From Centrapalus pauciflorus (Eukaryota; Streptophyta; Magnoliopsida; Asterales; Asteraceae): a DNA stretch of 64,000 nt. The position numbers and the translations under genes were made by a program. How positions within the stretch are numbered: position 1 is the first letter of the stretch; the number at the start of each line of letters is the position of its first letter. This document shows positions 54,119 to 64,000 of the stretch, piece by piece. The notes beneath the pieces were generated by a model, which saw only the letters and a list, made by a program, of their open reading frames with translations, did not search any database and was not told where the DNA came from. Location of the stretch: assembly GCA_020465985.1 (NCBI GenBank), contig JAANYP010001790.1:902501-966500 (forward strand), written 5' to 3'.

Positions 54119-54687
54119 TAGATAAACTTAACAAAATATGTAAATTTGAAATATTATATGTATACATTAAATTAATTTGTTAAATTTAGTTATAACTTCG
54201 TATAAAGTTTTTGTTATGGTTAATGGATTAATACATTGAACATTTGTAATTTATATGAATATTAACTTTATATAAATTAGAATGGATTACACGTCAAATA
54301 ATATATTTTGTCAAGTTAAAATTACATTGAACATATGATGTTTATAGGAATATAAAAATTAATACATATATGTATAAATTTAGACAAAAAATTGACTAAA
54401 TTTATAAGTATTTATATAAAGTAATATAAAGTAGAGACAAAAGATAAATAAATTAAATGTATGAATAGTTAAAAACGATTTAATGAAAAGTAACAAAATA
54501 AATAAATATCATTTTAAAAAATAAAAATATATAGATAGTTCAGTAAATATTTAAAATTTATATGTAGGAACAATAATATTAATATTAATAACAATAATTA
54601 ACAACAATGCAATAAATTAAATTTAGTCATATACAAGTTATTTTCAATTACTACTACTTATTCATGTAAATACCTAAACTATAACAA

Positions 54688-54724
<37 letters not shown>

Positions 54725-54844
54725 GTGTCAAATAAATAATGAAAATAATATTTTATTACTTTGGTTAAATTTTAATAGTAATAATAGGATAATATATTAA
54801 ATAAATAATAAAAGAATAATAAATTATTAAGAAAATAAAATATA
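54119..54844. other. AT-rich right-arm sequence with (AAT)n
   Basis: No gene. (AAT)n at 54690-54724; mirrors left-arm sequence at 51760-51900. Ends with TAAAATATA, the TSD of the next element. Confidence 0.6.
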
Positions 54845-55974
54845 GGGTAAATTACAAAGTTCGTCCCTGTGGTTATAGAGAAATTATGGATAAGGTCATT
54901 CTATAGAAAAAATTACAAATTCAATGTCTGTGGTTACCTATTTGTTACGGTTTTGGTCCTTTGACCAGTCATTATTTTTTAAATGACCATTTTACCCTTA
55001 AGGGTATTATAAAAATAGGTAATGAACTTTCTTTTTATAAAAATAAATAATAAGAATAAACAAAACATTAATAAATGTTTTGTTTATTTTAATAATTACA
55101 AATTTCGAATCACCACCTTCAACAATCACCACCACCCCCTTCACCAAAGTCAAACACCACCACCCCCTTCACCGCAGTCAAACACTACCATTCGAAACAC
55201 CGTCCACCTTCGTCGCAGTCACTCTCATCACCATCGTAAACTACAAACCAAGCATAAACAGATACTAACACGCAAGATCTGTGCCAGATTTGGCAATGGC
55301 GACAGTTCGAAGACAAAACCGCCAACCTCCGGTTTCCTTTATCCTTCATTCCAGATCTGAACAAACACTTCAACACCCTGGTGTTCGTTTAATGAAATTG
55401 ATGATGACCTTTGATGGCTTAAGGTTTTCAGATGAACGTCGTCCTAGATATGATAATGATGACATCTATGGTGGCTTTGGGGGCTTAGGTTTTGAATTGT
55501 TTAAGATTACAAATCTTCTAGAAATCCAGTGGAGAGAAACCCACATTAGAGAAGAGAGAGAGAGAGAGAGATGAACACCTAGAAACCCAGTGGAGACAAA
55601 TGGGGAAGAACACCTCCAAGATACAATCAAGAATCGGTGGTTGGTGGTTCGTTCTCCAACGCGAGAAAATTGAAAAACCGAAAAAGGCTTCATCCTTTGA
55701 TTACTTACGTTTTATTTGGTTTTAGTTTTATTTTAATAATTAATTTATTAATGTTTTATTTATTCTTATTATTTATTTTTATATAAAGAAAGTTCATTAC
55801 CTATTTTTATAATACCCTCAAGGGTAAAATGGTCATTTAAAAAATAACGACCGGTCAAAGGACCAAAACCGTAACAAATATGTAACCACAGACATTGAAT
55901 TTGTAATTTTTTCTATAGAAGCACCTTATCCATAATTTCCATATAACCACAGGGACGAAATTTGTAATTTACCC
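54845..55974. mobile_element. MULE-type element, 1130 bp, with ~235-bp TIRs
   Basis: GGGTAAATTACAAAGTTCGTC on the left against the inverse ending GTAATTTACCC at 55974; arms match over about 235 bp (54845-55078, 55735-55974). A perfect 9-bp TSD TAAAATATA lies at 54836-54844 and 55975-55983. The ~650-bp centre (55080-55730) is GC-richer and codon-like, with a 32-bp repeat of cccccttcaccaaagtcaaacacc near 55135; it may be captured gene sequence (Pack-MULE), but I cannot name a source gene. Confidence 0.93.
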
Positions 55975-56139
55975 TAAAATATAATTGAAATATTTGATTA
56001 GGGACCAATAATGAAATAGTTTTAAAGGGTAAAATCGTCATTTTTAAAACAATTATTGGAGAAAAGGACCAAAAGCAAAACAAAACTCTAACCATAAGTA
56101 CTATAATTGTAATTTTACCGTGAAAAGAGTAAACCATTA

Positions 56140-57560
56140 TTATTTGATTTTTTAAACAACGATAACCATCTGGTATTAAATTTTTTCATAAAAAAAATGA
56201 CGAACCATTTTGATTTTAATTTTTTTGATCAAAAAACGGTAAACCATTATGATTTTTGATTTTTTTTCAGACAAAAGAACCATTTTGATTTTTAATTAAA
56301 CGTAGATAAAAAAAATTAATACAATTTCAATTCTTTCAATAAAAACAACAAACCCTTTGGAATTTAAATTATTTGAATAAAAAGCAACGAATCATTCCAA
56401 TTGATTATTTCAAATTATTTATAATTAAAAAATTTTATTAAGTATTTGCAATGAAGTAACTACGAAGCATTTTGATTATTTTTTTTCCAAACGAAAAAAG
56501 CTTCAACACGTTTTGTTATTTTGAATTTTTTTTGAATGGAGAAAGAAATAAATCATTTCGATTTTAGATTTTTCGAATGAAAAAAACTACAACTAGTTTT
56601 TATTTTTAATTTTCATAAATGAAAAAAATAATTGAAAAAAAAATGAACCGGGTGTATCATATAATAATCTTAAATAATTAATTATATTAATATATAAAAA
56701 GATAACATTAATAATAACAATAAACATACAAATAAAAATTAATGATTAAAACAAAAGGAATAAAAAAATAAAATGTTATATTCGGATAATTAAATTATAA
56801 AACAGAAAGAAAAGATAAATATATATATGAAAAGTATGAAAATTTCATAAACGGTCCCTGAAAGTTTGAATATTACATTAATGGTCCTTAAAAGTTAAAA
56901 AGACAAAAATGCCCCTGAACAAACGGCTCAAGTTAACGGCCGTTAGTTTCAGGGACCAAAGTGTTACAAATTCTCGATTTTAGGGACTTCTGGTGTAATA
57001 AAATTCTTTCAGGGACTAAAACCATAATTCCATATCAACCACAGGGACCATTTATGTAATTTAGTCTTCTATTTATCTTTTTATGGTTAAATGTGAAAAT
57101 GACACATTAAAATATGTGTTTTGCTTTATTATATTAGAGTTTGATTAATTTTATGCTTCAACGTCTTTTCCATCCAGAAATATTGAAAAATCAGATTGGT
57201 TCATTTTTTTTTGTTTAATTGAAAATGGTTATTATTTTTTCATTCAAAAATATTAAAAATCCGATTGATTCTCATTTCTTTTTTTTCCACACGGAAAGAA
57301 TGACAAACCAATCAAAAAAAAAATTGAACAGAAAAACGACTAACCATTGCAATTTTGTATTTTTTTGAATTGAAAAACAAACGAACCATTCGGATTTTCA
57401 GTTTTCAAACGTAGAAACGATGAAGTAATCAGATTTTCAATTTTTCGAACGGAAAAACCGACGACCCAATCAGATCTTCAATTTTTTTATTAGAAAAAAA
57501 ACAACCAATCGATTTTTTATTTTACGAATGAAAACAACGATATCATTAAATTTTCAATTT
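56140..57560. repeat. Degenerate ~50-bp repeats around a small TIR-like segment
   Basis: At 56140-56640 and 57170-57560 the phrase (ac)gacgaaccattttgattttnaattttttngaacgaaaaa recurs about every 45-60 bp in diverged form. Between them, 56848-57066 has cggtccctgaaagtttg and cagggaccatttatgtaattta in opposite orientation, and looks like another small GGTCCCTG-type element. No gene. Confidence 0.6.
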
Positions 57561-57928
57561 ATGGTATGTACAGCCGAAGATTTTTTAGAGTTGTAACTAC
57601 ATCGTTTTGATTTTAATTAATTTATAATAATTATTGCTATGTCATTATAACAATTGAAATTTGTATTATATATTAGCATGTAGATAACTAAAATAAAAAT
57701 TTTAAAATCAAGGTTAATAATAAAATTTTGATTTTTTAAATACATTAAATAAAAGGTTAGAACATAAAAGTTAGTAAATATTAAAAAAAAAAAATTCAAA
57801 CAAAAAATTGTAGGGACTCAACTAACTAAAGTGGAACCATTGTTGAAAACAAACCTATAGTTTTAGACCAACCACAAGAATCAATTTTACAATTTACTCT
57901 TGAATGAATTAGTTATATTTTTAAGTTA
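57561..57928. other. AT-rich spacer
   Basis: No gene or repeat seen. Confidence 0.6.
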
Positions 57929-57938
57929 AATAAAAAAT

Positions 57939-58905
57939 GGAGAATTTCATATATGTCCCTCTAAAACTGCATAATATCATATATACCCAAGCCAAAAAAG
58001 AATTTCATATATATTCTTCTAAAACTTCATAATATCATATTTACCCAATTTAAAACTTTAATATCATATATACCCTTTCAAACTTTTAAATATATCAAAC
58101 ATATCCAAATTATTTATTTATTCTTTTTTATTACTTTAAAACTCATAATAAATATTCATTAATAAAGAAATGACCAATCTACCCTTTTTATTTCTTAAAC
58201 TTCATAATATCATATTTACCCAATTGAAAACTTTAATATCATATATACCCTTTTGAACTTTTAAATATATCAAATATATCCAAATTATTTATTTATGATC
58301 TTTATTACTTTAAGATATCAAATTTTTTATTTCTTGACGGAATTCGGCGATTTAAATTTCATTTGTTCGTTAAGTAGAAGCCTACCATGAGCACCTGGAC
58401 ATGTAAAATCAAAGGATGTAAAAGTTAATTACCTTGATTAAGTCTTCAATTCTTGTGGCTTCGACTTAACGAACAAATTGAAATTTGAATCACCGAATTC
58501 TGTCAAGAAATAAAAGATTTGATATCTTAAAGTAAAAAAAAAATCATAAATAAATAATTTGGATATATTTGATATATTTAAAAGTTTAAAAGGATATATA
58601 TGATATTAAAGTTTTCAATTGGGTAAATATGATATTATGAAGTTTAGGAAATAAAAAGGGTAGATTGGTCATTTCTTTATTAATGAATATTTATTATGAG
58701 TTTTAACGTAATAAAAAAGAATAAATAAATAATTTGGATATTTTTGATATATTTAAAAGTTTGAAAGGGTATATATGATATTAAAGTTTTAAATTGGGTA
58801 AATATGATATTATGAAGTTTTAGAAGGATATATATGAAATTCTTTTTTTGATTTGGATATATATGATATTATGCAGTTTTAGAAGGACATATATGAAATT
58901 CTCCC
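57939..58905. mobile_element. MULE-type foldback element, 967 bp, almost fully palindromic
   Basis: Arms of about 445 bp: GGAGAATTTCATATATGTCC on the left against GGACATATATGAAATTCTCC on the right, pairing through aaagaaatgaccaatctaccc and ttgacggaattcggcgattt to a ~75-nt loop at about 58384-58457. A perfect 10-bp TSD AATAAAAAAT is at 57929-57938 and 58906-58915. Each arm also has an internal direct repeat (ctttaatatcatatataccc twice). No coding capacity. Confidence 0.94.
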
Positions 58906-58915
58906 AATAAAAAAT

Positions 58916-59523
58916 ATCTATCAAACCATGCCTATCGATACCATTTATAATATATACTTATAAATTTTCTTTATACAATAATAATTTACTTTTACTATCT
59001 ACCTTCTATGACTATGGAATATTTAGTTTTTCAATTTATAAGTCACATGCTACTATAAAATTGAACTTTATAAGGATGCATCAATTCCATACATGGTAAA
59101 AACAAAGTATAACAACAACAAAAATTTGTCACACACCAACACTTTCATATGGAAGACTATTCTATCCTTACTTTTAGGGGGTAAAATGTAATGCAAATAT
59201 TTGTGTTAGTAAGTCTAAGATGGTCACTTTATATAAAATTATTGTGCATGTCAAAACTTTATTGTGTACGTCAAAACTTTATTATGTACAAATCACTTCT
59301 CTGTAAGAAAACGCTACAAGTAGATATTCAAAGTTATTTTATGAAATTTACATTCATTTAAATAATCAAATTCATCCTCGTCTAACAAGGAATTAATTAT
59401 GTGAAGATCAATCATTCAAATAATCAAATGCATTAATTCAAATACCCAAAATTGATATAAACAACCGCGATTGATAGAGTCGAGCATGACAGTAGTTTAA
59501 TTATGATTTAGAAGCGGCCCTTT
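58916..59523. other. AT-rich spacer
   Basis: No gene. A short duplicated word tgtcaaaactttattgtgtacg is at about 59250. Confidence 0.6.
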
Positions 59524-59539
59524 AACTAATAATACATCT

Positions 59540-60218
59540 AAACCACTTGACTAGGGGTGAGCGACGGGTACCATTTCCCGAACCCGAACCGGTACCGACC
59601 GATACCGAATCAATATATTCGGTCAGGTACTCGGTTTTTAAATTAGCTAAACTTCGATATTCGGTACTCTCGGTTTCGGTACCATATTTATCCCGAATAT
59701 CCCGAACCGAATATATAAATTAGCTCAAATTCAGTAGTTGTAACTTTAAAACGTTAAACTTTGTTCGGTATTCGGTATTTGATATTTGGTTTTCGGTATT
59801 AGGGTACAATATTTGGTGATGTATGTTTGGTATTTGATATATTTTCCTTATTCGGTCCCAATACATGACTGGCATTGAAAACCCAGTCCCAGAACCGGAA
59901 CCGAACCGGCACCATATAAAATTATACGGTTCGGTATTCGGTTCTTTCAAAACCAATAATTCGGTTTCAGTAGTTTCGGGATCGGTACCGGTTTGGTACG
60001 GTCCGGAACCGAGCTCACCCCTACACTTGACTTAGTTCAAGTGGCCACAACCAAAGGTGGGCGGATTCTTCTTGGTTGAGGTCCCGGTGGTTGAGGTCCC
60101 GGGTTCGAGCCTTACCAATGGTGTTTCTCTTTAGGTGGAGGTGTGGGGTTTGGTCCTCACCCTCAAAGTGTTTAACAATGATGCTAACAACAAACCACTA
60201 ACATCTACTGTTAAAAAA
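59540..60218 (+). mobile_element. SINE split by a hAT MITE
   Basis: SINE starts aaaccacttgac (59540-59551), resumes at 60032 (ttagttcaagtggccac), has a B box GGTTCGAGCCT (about 60101) and ends in an A run at 60218. A 16-bp TSD with one change, AACTAATAATACATCT at 59524-59539 and AACTAATAATATATCT at 60219-60234, flanks the whole. Confidence 0.9.
59552..60023. mobile_element. hAT-type MITE, 472 bp, inside the SINE
   Basis: TIRs TAGGGGTGAGC and GAGCTCACCCCTA with a perfect 8-bp TSD CACTTGAC (59544-59551, 60024-60031), the hAT size. The interior is full of self-complementary cggttcggtattcgg / ccgaaccggtaccg words. No transposase. Confidence 0.95.
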
Positions 60219-60234
60219 AACTAATAATATATCT

Positions 60235-60832
60235 TAATCATTGTCTACTTTAGTTATGAGAATGTAATTTATTAATTATTTCTTTGTGTTGAAGCAAAAG
60301 TTAGTATGTTTAATTTAGTGGGAAAGGATGCAAAGCCACCATTTTGGTAAGTATAATTAATCCTTGATTGGCAAGCCAAGTACGAAACTTTCTTTCACAT
60401 TGCTTTTCACCAAAGGAAACTCAGTTCGTTTGTCTCACGAAATGAATTTTAAAAGAATTGAAATCTGTTTATAGTGTATTTTAAAATGTAGATTACAAAA
60501 ACAATGAATACAAATGTGTTTAGATTCCATCAAATTCTATGGTTAAAGTAATCTATCATTCCTTGCTATTTCTAAATGAATTTATAATTTCTAAGATTTT
60601 ACACACTTCATACCTTTACCTATCCTAAAACATCATTCCACAACTCAATCAATTAATTAATTAGTATATACTATAATATAATTTCCAATTCCTTTAAATT
60701 AATTTAGCTATTTAGTTTTCTATTTTCTGATAGAACAACTATAAGTATTTTAATTATTATTAATAAGCATAGTGTAATATGTATAAAAGAGCCCAAATAG
60801 CTTTTCTTTTCAACCTGTGTTATACAATTAAA
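60235..60832. other. AT-rich spacer
   Basis: No gene seen. Confidence 0.6.
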
Positions 60833-62122
60833 CTAGTTTATAACCCACGTATTACGTGGATATTTTTAATTAAATTTATTTATATAAAATGTATATGAGT
60901 AAAAATAAAAACATACAAAAATAATAATTGTGTTTATTTTTTATTATTTACAGATTAAAAAATAGAGTATATTTATCTTTTTTAAAAATATTAAATTGTA
61001 TTTATCTTTTATTTTATATAAGTTGTAATTATCTTTTTGGTGAACGTAGAGGTGACACGTGACATTTGACGTTTTCCTTTATTATACATAATAATAATAA
61101 TTTCGACAACTAATTCAAATTTTTACATTTGGATCTAATTATGATTATTATGGATAATAATGATAGATATTCATTTTAGGTAAACATTAATTTTAAATGT
61201 TACAAAATCTAATTTATTACTAATTAATTAATGAAAAAAATAAAGTAAAAATTTAATGCAATTAAGTTAGGTGTTAAATTTGGAAAAAGAGGTGGAAAAA
61301 TATAATTTTCTTGTATCGTAGAAGTGACATATGACATGAATTGTTTTGTTTTATTATAATATATAGGTTAATCAACCCGTGTATTACATGGGTTGATTTA
61401 GAAAATACACATTTTTTTATATTTTAATAAATTATTATAAAATTTATATATAGTTAAAATAAAAAAACTGAAAGCTAGTTAAATTAAAGATAAAAAAATA
61501 TTTAGTTGTTTGATATTAAAAAAATATTATTATATTGTATTATTAAAAACTATTAATATGTGTTTGCAAAAAAAAATTTTTATAAATATTTATTAACTTC
61601 AAATATAAAATATCAATGTAATAAACAAAAAACTTCAATTATGTGAATGTGTATATATTTTAAAAATGATAAAATATAAAAATGGAATATCTGAAAATCA
61701 ACAATCAAAATTTATCATATTCACAATTGAAGTTTTATCAATTAAATTTTAAATTTTGTTAGCAAAATAATTAACAAAAATTTTTAACTTTATTTACTAC
61801 ACTTCTAAATCCAAATTTTTACATTTGAATTTAACTATAATCATTAAAGATAATAATGACACATATTTATTTTAGGTAAATATTAATTTAATATTAATTC
61901 ATTAATGAAAAAATTAAAATCAAAATTTAATGTAATTAAGTTAAGTTAGTAAATTTGGAAAATGAATCAAAAAAATGGCATAGGTGTAATTATTGGTTTT
62001 AGTTAAGGGTATAAGAGACATTTCATAAATAATTATGAGTTGTCATTAATCTGGGCCATTGATTTCTTTCCATCCAATGGTTCAAAAACTTCAAGTGGTT
62101 TTCTTATTATATATAGTATAGA
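60833..62122 (-). mobile_element. Non-autonomous Helitron, 1290 bp
   Basis: In reverse sense starts TCTATACTATATATAATAAG at 62122 and ends with hairpin CCACGTAATACGTGG (60859-60845), 8 nt, then CTAG at 60836-60833; flanking bases are A before and T after, the Helitron A|T target. No Rep/helicase. A second 3'-end-like hairpin (CCCATGTAATACACGGG) lies inside at 61375-61392, so the 3' part is probably duplicated. Confidence 0.85.
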
Positions 62123-62937
62123 TTGGGAATAAAATTAACAAAGTCAAGATAATATGAATTATAAGAATGCTAATTGTACCCTATGGCTAAAGCTAATATC
62201 TTGTTTCTCAGTTATCTCTATGAATTGAGTTTAAGGACACTTGTTTTTCACAAAGATCAACAAATTATATTACTCGTTCTTATAACAGTATTCAAAACTT
62301 TCAAAGATCCTAAATCTAACATAAGGGATTTAGATATCAAGTTTTAACATGTGTATCTTGATTGTGGACTACGAGATTAACATCCTCCATATTAGCCATA
62401 AAATAGCTCGATTGAATCCCAAAAAGAGGGTATCCCTTCTTCTTATAACCATTTTACACCATAAAAAAGAGTTTTGTTGTAGTGTTTGTCGCTTCAGAAT
62501 ATTTTAAGTACTTGTTATAAATAGAATTAGAAAAAGGTATCCATAATAAAGTTGTGTTTTATCAACTTTATATCCAAGAAAGATAGAATAGTGTTAGAAT
62601 GATTTCCTGTTGGACAGGAAGTGATGTTGTTAAAGTTTGTGGTTCCATTTTGTATAAAGTATATTATGATAGTGAAAGCATATATATATAAAAAAGGATT
62701 GATGATAAGTTGTGAATAGAGTTAAGGGAGACACATGTTGGATTGATGATTTCAAGTAGATTTTGTATTCCCCACCTTTACAAAAAGTTGCTTCTTCAAA
62801 ATACATTTATGTTATCAACTTCACTTGACCAAACTCACTCACATATACATTATATATATGTATGCTTCAAGTTTCAAATCACTTGACACTTGGAACTCCT
62901 TTCATGAGACATGAAGAACAATTTTGGAATATATATA
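62123..62937. other. AT-rich spacer
   Basis: No gene seen. Confidence 0.6.
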
Positions 62938-63290
62938 AGGTTGGGTTTCGGTAAGAATCCCTCAATTTCGTGAGAACCACCTTAATATTTATGCATTTAA
63001 TGGTATAAAATTATGCATTCGATGCTAAAATTTATACATTTGATGCTAAAATTTATGCATTTCATGTAAACAGTTATACATCTCATGATAAATTTGTGCA
63101 CTATATGTACGAATTTGTGCATTTGATGTATAATTTAATGAATTTAAATTTTAAAAGTAATTTTAATGTTAGATTATGATATTTATTAATATTGAAGACC
63201 AATAATGTTTTTAAGTTATAAATATAATTTTTAAATTTGTGCATTTTGGAGTAGTTATCACGTAATTGAAGGGTTCTTATCGGAACCAAC

Positions 63291-63293
<3 letters not shown>
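62938..63293. mobile_element. TIR element next to a (TA)n array, ~355 bp
   Basis: AAGGTTGGGTTTCGGTAAGAAT at about 62938 (key words AAGGTTGG, GGTAAGAA) against GGTTCTTATCGGAACCAACCTT at 63270-63291. The left flank is short (TA)n and the right flank a ~85-bp (TA)n. The interior has ~20-nt repeats of tttatgcatttgatgctaaa. Same layout as the elements at 14.6-17.0 kb. Confidence 0.8.

Positions 63294-63379
<86 letters not shown>
63294..63379. repeat. (TA)n microsatellite
   Basis: About 86 bp of TA. Confidence 0.95.
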
Positions 63380-63382
<3 letters not shown>

Positions 63383-63820
63383 GGTTCAGAAAAATACCTC
63401 TCAATATCAAGTGCATCTGAAGGTACCACTCTTAAAATTTTTTAAACTTTTTTATATAATCATGTTTAATGTTACACACATGATATATGCATAATTCATT
63501 TTCTCCATGTCCTTGAAAATTATATGAATGGTTATCCAAGTGAATGATTATTCACTTCACATGATTTGCGTTATGCAGCATTTGCATTTGTCAGGATTTT
63601 GTCAAAGAATCTGCATTATCTTATAGAAAAAATTTGTTAATCTGAAGAATGCAAGGTAACTAGGATTTAAAATCCTAAAGGGGAGGCTAGGTTTTTAAAT
63701 AACAAATAAGGAAGAGATTTATGAAATCCTAGGATTTTAAATCCTTACTTAAATCTGCGAACCAAACACAATATTTTAAATACAAATCCCAGTGAATCCC
63801 AGGAAATCCGCGAACCAAAC
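63380..63820. other. Spacer ending in a Tourist-like element end
   Basis: No gene. From about 63655 the words aggattttaaatcct and gaaatcctaggattttaaatcctt form inverted repeats leading to the terminus at 63826. Confidence 0.5.
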
Positions 63821-64000
63821 GCCCCCTAACCAAACGGCCCCTTAGGGGGCGTTTGGTTCGCATAATATTTTAAAAGGAATTGTAATCTGCAAGGCATTGG
63901 AATTGGAATCCAAATCATGTTTGGTTGGCTAAAAATGGAATTGTAATCCAATTTCATAATTCGTTGGTAGGGTGGGATGAGATGAGTGTGTAGAGATGGA
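63821..64000. mobile_element. Back-to-back Tourist-like (PIF/Harbinger) ends
   Basis: GCGAACCAAACGCCCCC ends at 63826, followed by TAA; CCAAACGGCCCC then TTA at 63842-63844; then GGGGGCGTTTGGTTCGC starts a new element at 63845 that runs off the window. TTA/TAA flanks fit the PIF/Harbinger 3-bp target. Confidence 0.7.

Larger units (their letters stand above)
49271..56140. mobile_element. Composite of nested inverted-repeat elements
   Basis: The left arm GGGTGAATTACAATTTTCG at 49273 continues with ...acagtacttatagtt...ggtccctaatcaat. The inverse of that later part lies at 55995-56125, beyond two further insertions. A related left arm starts at 51538 (GGGTAAATTACAATTTTCG). Arms include matching (ATT)n/(AAT)n tracts at 49617, 51841 and 54690. 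Inside sit a MULE-type element (50097), a solo LTR (52203) and another MULE-type element (54845). How arms pair is partly uncertain and the right terminus is eroded. Confidence 0.6.

Noticed and set aside
55281..55574. 97-residue forward frame as a host gene
   Set aside because: It lies wholly inside a MULE-type element with TSD; treated as possible captured sequence rather than a resident gene.

Overview
The window is nuclear DNA from a eudicot plant with a large, transposon-rich genome. Only two host protein genes can be supported in 64 kb. The rest is AT-rich spacer, microsatellites, LTR retrotransposons of three families, and many small non-autonomous DNA transposons, often recognisable to the base from their target-site duplications (TSDs). 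An Asteraceae-like origin is a guess from overall character, not something the sequence proves.

Host genes. (1) 8282-9436, minus strand: a single-exon gene for the 43-kDa subunit of the chloroplast signal recognition particle (cpSRP43/CAO), with transit-peptide-like N-terminus, chromodomain, ankyrin repeats and two C-terminal chromodomains. (2) 41987-48152, plus strand: a four-exon pectate lyase of the PMR6/PLL13 type with a hydrophobic C-terminus suggesting a GPI anchor. All exon junctions are GT/AG and the frame is open throughout (482 aa). Its three introns hold four small TIR elements. A weak third candidate is a short peptide ORF at 13917-14174.

Layout. 1-7.6 kb: microsatellites and a roughly 2.1-kb tandemly duplicated AT-rich unit whose second copy is broken by a 5'-truncated Ty3/gypsy element (gag zinc-knuckle remnant, SINE, PPT, 3' LTR). 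8.3-9.4 kb: cpSRP43. 11.1-12.0 kb: truncated LTR of the same gypsy family. 14.6-17.1 kb: three TIR elements in a row, each separated by a long (TA)n array. 17.6-17.8 kb: a SINE inside an older SINE. 18.7-34.4 kb: an Athila-type Ty3/gypsy element on the minus strand (TSD ATTAG; LTRs, PBS, gag-protease, RT/RNase H, integrase; one in-frame stop and one frameshift). Its 5' LTR is split by a 5.8-kb SIRE-like Ty1/copia derivative without pol, which carries a leader minisatellite and a striking array of five hairpins just after its gag stop codon. 34.7-35.5 kb: a complete CACTA mini-element. 37.5-38.0 kb: a MULE-type MITE. 42-48 kb: pectate lyase. 49.3-56.1 kb: nested inverted-repeat elements, including two MULE-type elements and a 1.9-kb solo LTR, each with perfect TSDs. 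57.9-58.9 kb: an almost completely palindromic MULE-type foldback. 59.5-60.2 kb: a SINE split by a hAT MITE, both with TSDs. 60.8-62.1 kb: a Helitron. 62.9-63.4 kb: another TIR element abutting a (TA)n array. The window ends inside a Tourist-like element.

The most unusual signals are the hairpin array at 30159-30374, where stem sequence differs in every copy but pairing is kept, the chain of TA-bounded elements at 14.6-17.1 kb, and a GC-rich palindromic 22-bp array inside the solo LTR at 52.8-53.1 kb.
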